Source: Otatea glauca
Taxonomy: Eukaryota; Streptophyta; Magnoliopsida; Poales; Poaceae
Reading direction: 5' to 3'
Length of the DNA stretch: 64,000 bases
NCBI GenBank assembly: GCA_036346275.1
Contig: CM070723.1
Span: 26,914,176 to 26,978,175, forward strand
The notes under the pieces were generated by a model that was given only the letters and a program-made list of their open reading frames with translations, made no database searches and was not told the DNA's origin. Made by a program: the position numbers and the translations under genes. Of this stretch, positions 58,884-64,000 are shown piece by piece. Position 1 is the stretch's first letter. Each line of letters starts with the position of its first letter.

Positions 58884-60144
58884 GGTAGTGGAATGGGATG
58901 TAGAAAAATCTAGTAGTATGTGGTAATGTAGTTGTTAAAATATGTCTTTTGTTGTAAGATAAATGTCATAAGGACCTTGTAAATATTTGAGGTTGTGCTG
59001 AATTTACTAGTTAAAGTAGTCTCATTTTGTAACAAGGAGTAAGATTTGTAAAAATGTAAGTGTGAAATTAAGCTTTATGTGTTCAAATTGGGGTGTATGC
59101 TTCTAAACAAAGTGTCAAATTGCTGGAAATGGTGGCATGAAGCTCCCTGTTAAGTGTATAAGTGTAGATACCAAGTGATGTTTAAAGCTTCTTTTGGTAG
59201 GCTAGTAAATTGTATGTGTGCTTGTGAGAAAAATAGTTGATAGTCTCGCTATATTGTGTTTGTGATGAATTGGTTGTGGTTCAGGAAAAGTGCTGCCGAA
59301 ATGCTAAGGAAATGAGTTTAATTTTGTGTTATGCTAGTGGTAACAATTGAAAGTGTGGGACTGTGTTATTTAATGTTTTGAGAGTATGTGAAAAGGAATG
59401 CATTTTAATTCCTCCTGTATTGCTTGTGCTAAGGAAAAAAAACGAATTTGTGTGCTGGTAATGGGAGCAAAGGTTGCAGCAAGAAGAAGTAGTAAGAACA
59501 AATAGAAGTTAAAGCTTCCTGTATTGGTTTAGAGTTTTGAATGTGCTTTACTCTCCTTCCTGTGTTATAATTGTGATAGTTTGAGGGAAGGATAAAAAAA
59601 TCACAGAGAAGAATGCATGTGTTCTGGAACTAGAATTAAAATCACAGAAAGGATGTAGTGATACCTGTCATGTAGAAATGGTCTATGCCCTTTTGTGTGA
59701 ATAATGTTTGCTGTGATGGGTTGGGAAGGTTAATATCTAAGTAAGGAAATGGCAATTCTAGAAAAAGGGCAGTAGTATATAGTATGTGAGTTGTGCATTT
59801 ACATGTGTTTGATAGCATGAACCCAAATGACAGGGAGGTTGAGTTGGCTGTTGTGTGAAAATAAATTGTATGTACATGTTTTAGTGGTAACTAAGATATG
59901 TATTTACTTATGTGTATGTGTGTAGCATGTTTTGCAGTATAAAGTTTTCGAGTTGCTTCTTTTTGTGTGAATTAATAGTGGTGATTTTCTCTCGCAAATT
60001 TTAGCTTTGAAGTGGAAGTTTTCGATGAGATAATCATTCACGACAATTAAGAGAGCATGAGTTAGCTATGTGAAATATTGTGCCGGCCATAAATTTTAAA
60101 GCGATGTTCTTTTCTGTAGTATGCTAAAAGATTATAATTGCAAG
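58884..60144 (+). other. Leader between orf0 and gag of F
   Basis: About 1.26 kb of T/G-rich DNA with no ORF of note. It may hold introns or RNA signals; nothing is identifiable. Confidence 0.4.
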
Positions 60145-61356
60145 ATGAGGTCGACAAGATCCCTTAGTCAGATTCTGGAGTCTAGTGCGGCTCAGGATGC
60201 TCGCGATCCTCGAGCGAGTATTTCTACGCCGGCCTAGCCGAATCCTCAACATCCCACGACGCGGGCCTCTTCTTCACGAGCTGCTCGTCATGATGTTCCG
60301 GATCCGCCGCCTGCTCAGGGGGATATTCCGGAGGATCAGTTGCTGCAGCCGCCTACAATGGCACAAGTCCTGGCTATGATCGAGCAAGGAAGGCAGGCGA
60401 ATGCCCTGTTGCTGCAACAGATAGCCCAGAATACGGCACCTCAGAATGTGGTTCGTGGGGGAAATGGTGGAGCACCTCAAGTGTCTAAGTTGAGTGAGTT
60501 CCTAAGGACACAGCCACCAGTTTTCTCCCCTACTGCCGAGCCTCTCGATGCTGATGATTGGTTGAGAGCTGTGGAGAGCAAGTTGGCTATTGCACAGTGT
60601 GATGATAGGGAGAAAGTATTGTATGCCTCTTATCGCTTGCAAGGACCGCAGCAGCCAGGTGGGAGAACTACCAAGCTGCATCGCTCAAGGTCGAGTGGTC
60701 TTATGGCTCGAGTTCGTGGTCGCTTTCGCCGCACTCACATTCCAGCTAGTGTGATTGAGGTGAAAAAGCGGAAATTTCTGGACCTAAAGCAGGGGTCAAT
60801 GACAGTAATGGAGTACCTGCATCACTTCAATCATCTATCCAGATATGCCACATATGAAGTAGCTGATGAGGCGAGAAGAATTGAGAGGTTTCGGGAAAGC
60901 CTAAATGAGGAGATTAAGTGGGCTTTGATTGCTCAAGACATCGATGACTTCCAGACCCTTGTTGATAAAGCGGTGAGGGTGGAACACGGTAGCCGCAATG
61001 TGCTAGAAAGCCGAAAGCGCAAGTGGCTTGCGCGTAGTTCTTCTGGAGCTGGATCATCTTGATCACCAGGGTGGCAGTCGACTAATGTTCATCGACCACC
61101 ACCGATTCAGGCCCAAAGGGTCCAGCGCCGTGGTCGTGGTTCAGAGTCGACTCCGCTTTGTTCAATGGCGATCATCGCAGCCCGATCCGTCGGGCAAGAA
61201 CCGAGATCGGCCGCCGTTGTTCGTAAGGTGCCGCTAATGTTACTTGCTTTCATTGCAACGAGCGTGGGCACTACGCCAACGCTTGTCCTAAGAAGAAGGT
61301 TGGACAGCGACCTCAAACTCAGGGCCGCTCACAAGATGGGGTGAAGCGGCAATCTC
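60145..61356 (+). pseudogene. gag of element F
   Basis: ATG 60145. A TAG (60235-60237) interrupts the N-terminal region. Then MAQVLAMIEQGRQANALLLQ, SKLSEFLRTQPPVF, ADDWLRAVESK and REKVLYASYRLQG follow. A shift after GPQQ scrambles the WWENY stretch. Then VIEVKKRKFLDLKQGSMTV and RIERFRESLNEEIKW are open to 61062. A CCHC knuckle CFHCNERGHYANAC (61245-61286) lies in another frame. It is a normal chromovirus gag layout, damaged by shifts. Confidence 0.85.
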
Positions 61357-62062
61357 GTGGATCGGCCCACCACCGCTCAAGGTGGTAATGTTGGGCGCCT
61401 TCATCACGTGACGACTGAGGAGGCGCAAGAAGCGCCAGATGTCGTACTTGGTATGTTTCCCGTGCAATCTATTCCTACCTTGGTTTTATTCGATTCAGGA
61501 GCTTCTCATTCTTTCATCTCAAAGAAGTTTTCTGAGCAACATAATTTGGAGGTCTCTCTTTTGCCTGTTCATATGATTGTGCAATCACCTGGAGCTACTA
61601 TTAGAACTGCTAATTTCTGTTCTGGGGTTGGCATAGAGATCAATGGAGATATATTTTATGCTGATCTCATCATGATAGAAACATCTGGTTTGGATGTGAT
61701 TCTGGGCATGGATTGGTTAGCTAAAAGTAAGGGTTGCATAGATTGTGCTAATCGATCCATAACCCTTGAAAATCAAGAGGGGGTGCATGTAGAATTTACC
61801 TCAAGTACTGAAATTTCAACACCTCAGACAGTCTGGTATTCTGCATCTGTTTCTAGTTTAAGAGAAGTGGCAGTCGTTAGTGAATTTCCTGATGTCTTTC
61901 CTACTGAATTTCCGGGAGTTCCTCCGGATCGCGATATGGAGTTTGTCATTGATTTGGTGCCGGGAACTGCACCGATATCAAAACGACCATATCGGATGCC
62001 TCCAAATGAGTTGGTAGAATTGAAAAAGCAACTTAAGGAACAACTTGATAAGGGGTTCAAGT
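61357..62062 (+). CDS. Protease and RT N-terminus of F, truncated by G
   Basis: An uninterrupted 235-codon frame. The aspartic protease active site LFDSGASHSFIS is intact (about 61486-61520) and the second strand LDVILGMDWLAKS follows. The linker REVAVVSEFPDVFP and the RT start VPGTAPISKRPYRMPPNELV and KEQLDKGF come next. The frame then stops where the inserted LTR G begins, so the RT is lost. It is the least damaged protease in the window. Confidence 0.88.
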
Positions 62063-64000
62063 AACACCCCAAAAATTTGGCTTAATTAAGTTTTTATTGC
62101 TTAAAAGTGCATTTATGATTTTCTGGAATTTATTTGGATTTTTCTGGATTTATTTGAATTACTTTTAAACCAAGTTTAATTGCCTTTTGTTCAAATCTAT
62201 TTAAACTCATGCAAAGTTGAAATAAAGTTTTGCCAAAAATATTTTAGTTGAGTCCAGAATGTCTCAAAGTATTTTTGAGATGTTTCTTGGATTTTTCCTA
62301 ATAGTTTTATCGTTTAAAATAAATAAAATGAATTTCTGTAATTATTTTAAATGGAAAATGCAGGAAAATAGATTTAATAAAGATTGGGCCGAACCCAATC
62401 ATCGTTCTCGCAAGGCCCATCGTGGTGAGGCTTAGTCTTTGCGCCGTCGGCCCATTCCCTAGAGACGTGGATGCGCACCGCCGGATCAAGGATCGGTGGT
62501 GAGATTTGGCGTCGGGGATCCGAAACCCTAGCGCCGTGGACCGTAGGATCAAGATCAAGCGGCGCCGTAAGTCGGCACGCTTAGGTAAGTGAAGATCTCA
62601 TCCGTTGTTTCGAGACGACGAGATCCGATCGTGCCGCGCTTCACATCGTGGCCGCTCGCTGGCGATCGGATGGTGTGGGGTTGTCGCTCTCGATCGGGAC
62701 TCGAGTCCGCCGCCAAGACGCCTTCGCCGCCGTGCGTGTCTTGGAGTCTGTGTAGAGCACGGATCCCAGCGTTATAAGTACCGCGTGCCCACCGAGGTTT
62801 CCACGAGAGCGCCGTGATCTTTTGGCCCGAGGATCATCGCCGGTCGCCGCCTTCATCGATCGGAGCTCGCCGCTTTTTCCTTGCCGCGCTTTGTGGTCGC
62901 CGTGTTTTCGTGGCCATCCGGTGTTCATTCGCCGCCGTTGAGGGCAGATCCGGAATCCACGCTGCGTGACACGTCGGTTCTAGGTATTTTCATCGCCGTT
63001 TGGTCGCCAAAGCATCGTTGGGCTCGTCTTCGTCTCGGTCTCCGGTGAACGCGCCGCCGAGCTCGTCGTCGAACCTCGCGAGCGTTTGCAACCGTTGGAT
63101 CTTGGATCGAGCGCGTCGGATTTCGCCGCGTGGAGTGCGTGTCGGTAAGCCACATCGTCGCCAAGCGTAAGCCGTCGGATCGGTGATGGAAGGGCCAGAT
63201 CGCACCGCTGGTCAGCCAATCAGATGAGGCCGCGTGGCGCACGGAGCCCAAGCACCGTGGACCGAGTCCATGGTGATCCATCGCGATTCTGTGGACTCAG
63301 TCCATAGACCAAGGCCACGTGGCAGCATCTGGTTCACTGGGTCAAGATTTGACGTCAGCATGCCGTCATGATGACGCAATAAATCGTTTTCGATTTAAAA
63401 ATAAATCTGTTAATTCTGATTTTCTGATTTTAGCAATTTCAGTATTTATTTCAAACTTCAAAAGGCTATATCTTTTGCAATTTAACTCGGATTTGAGTGA
63501 TTCAAATTTCTAAAAATTTGTAAAATTGAGATCTATTAATGGTGAATTTTATTTGATTTTTAGAGTTTAATTGCTCTCTGTTTTGGTATTTATTTGCTTT
63601 TATTTTTTGGTACGCGTAGACGTTGAATTGTGCGACGCTTCGGAAGAAAATTCAACAACTCAAGTTCAAGTTTCAGAGCAAGACCAGAACCTATTCCAAG
63701 GGAAGTTGTGCTTTGATCATGTTGAACCCATGTTTATAAAATTGCTATATTTGTTTTACCCTATTGCATATTATTTCAAGTATACAATTGTTTCAAATTA
63801 GATTGCGTTTAGCTAATACACCAGATTGAATTATACCCTACCTTTTCATTGTATGCCATGATCCATTGTCACCCTAGATTGGTTAAATATAGTTGGTTAA
63901 TAATTATAATCAACATTGGAGGATTAGTCTGTACTAGTTGCTTAGTCATGCCACGTCATCACATGTGTCAGAATCATTGATAATTAATCTTGATTAATGG
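62060..64000 (+). repeat. LTR of element G (partial, runs off the window)
   Basis: It starts AGTAACACCCC, which matches TGTAACACCCC except for the first base, and shares style with the A, C and D LTRs. It carries TTATAAGT (62772-62779), donor-like candidates near 62979, 63041 and 63144, acceptor-like GCGTAG|AC (63619/63620) and the conserved short coding stretch (63620-63730). The right end lies outside the window. Confidence 0.75.

Larger units (their letters stand above)
54137..62059 (+). mobile_element. Element F: chromovirus, 5' half, cut by element G
   Basis: Long 5' LTR (ends at 57932), exact initiator-Met PBS, orf0, leader, gag with a knuckle, protease and the first RT residues. The frame ends at KGF where element G begins (62060). 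The rest of pol and the 3' LTR are outside or lost. The left edge abuts the E antisense exon without a clear TG start, so the junction near 54137-54160 is uncertain. Confidence 0.85.

Noticed and set aside
62576..62590. AG|GTAAGT in LTR G as the donor paired with the acceptor at 63619
   Set aside because: It lies upstream of the only TATA-like box (62772), so it would not be in an LTR-initiated transcript.

Overview
This window looks like intergenic heterochromatin of a large-genome grass. It is almost entirely nested LTR retrotransposons, and I could support no host protein gene, tRNA, rRNA or CRISPR array. The evidence for a grass is a mix of long-LTR (about 3 kb) Ty3/gypsy chromovirus elements with a chromodomain integrase and an extra ORF upstream of gag, Tat-lineage gypsy elements with a second RNase H and an antisense gene, and a solo Copia LTR of BARE/RIRE1-like type. 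Family names are from memory of protein and LTR features, not from a search.

Layout. (1) 1-1436: edge of an unrelated LTR, then unassigned DNA. (2) 1437-27617, element A, plus strand, a Tekay/Del-like chromovirus. Its 5' LTR is split by solo LTR D (4195-7844). Its gag is split by element B (9815-21432), a complete Tat-lineage element with 652-bp LTRs and the 5-bp duplication AGTTT. (3) 27618-30504: unassigned, probably a decayed minus-strand Copia remnant plus an (ATTTTT)n microsatellite. (4) 30505-54136, element E, a plus-strand Tat-lineage element whose 3' end is lost. It is broken in three places: by H (31058-34493), an inverted relative of itself lacking gag-pol and carrying a 42-bp minisatellite; by C (36017-47657), a complete minus-strand chromovirus with two LTRs of about 3.15 kb; and by a solo Copia LTR (48951-50299, duplication CAACC). 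(5) 54137-62059, element F, a third chromovirus (5' LTR, PBS, orf0, gag, protease, start of RT), cut by (6) element G (62060-64000), an LTR that runs off the window.

The polyproteins are mostly dead. They carry many TAG/TGA/TAA stops, frequently at expected Gln, Arg or Trp codons, together with frameshifts. F protease and the E RT core are the best preserved pieces.

The most interesting signals lie outside gag-pol. First, element B carries an antisense gene encoding a plant-mobile-domain-like protein with its own TATA box and three frame-consistent GT-AG introns; E keeps the tail of an analogous antisense gene. Second, the long LTRs of A, C, D, F and G share a splice-acceptor-like site followed by a short conserved acidic coding stretch. 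Third, LTRs A, C, D and F share a hairpin-rich island. Fourth, an inverted pair of 536-bp LTRs lies only 17 bp apart. All functional statements are inferences from sequence reading alone.
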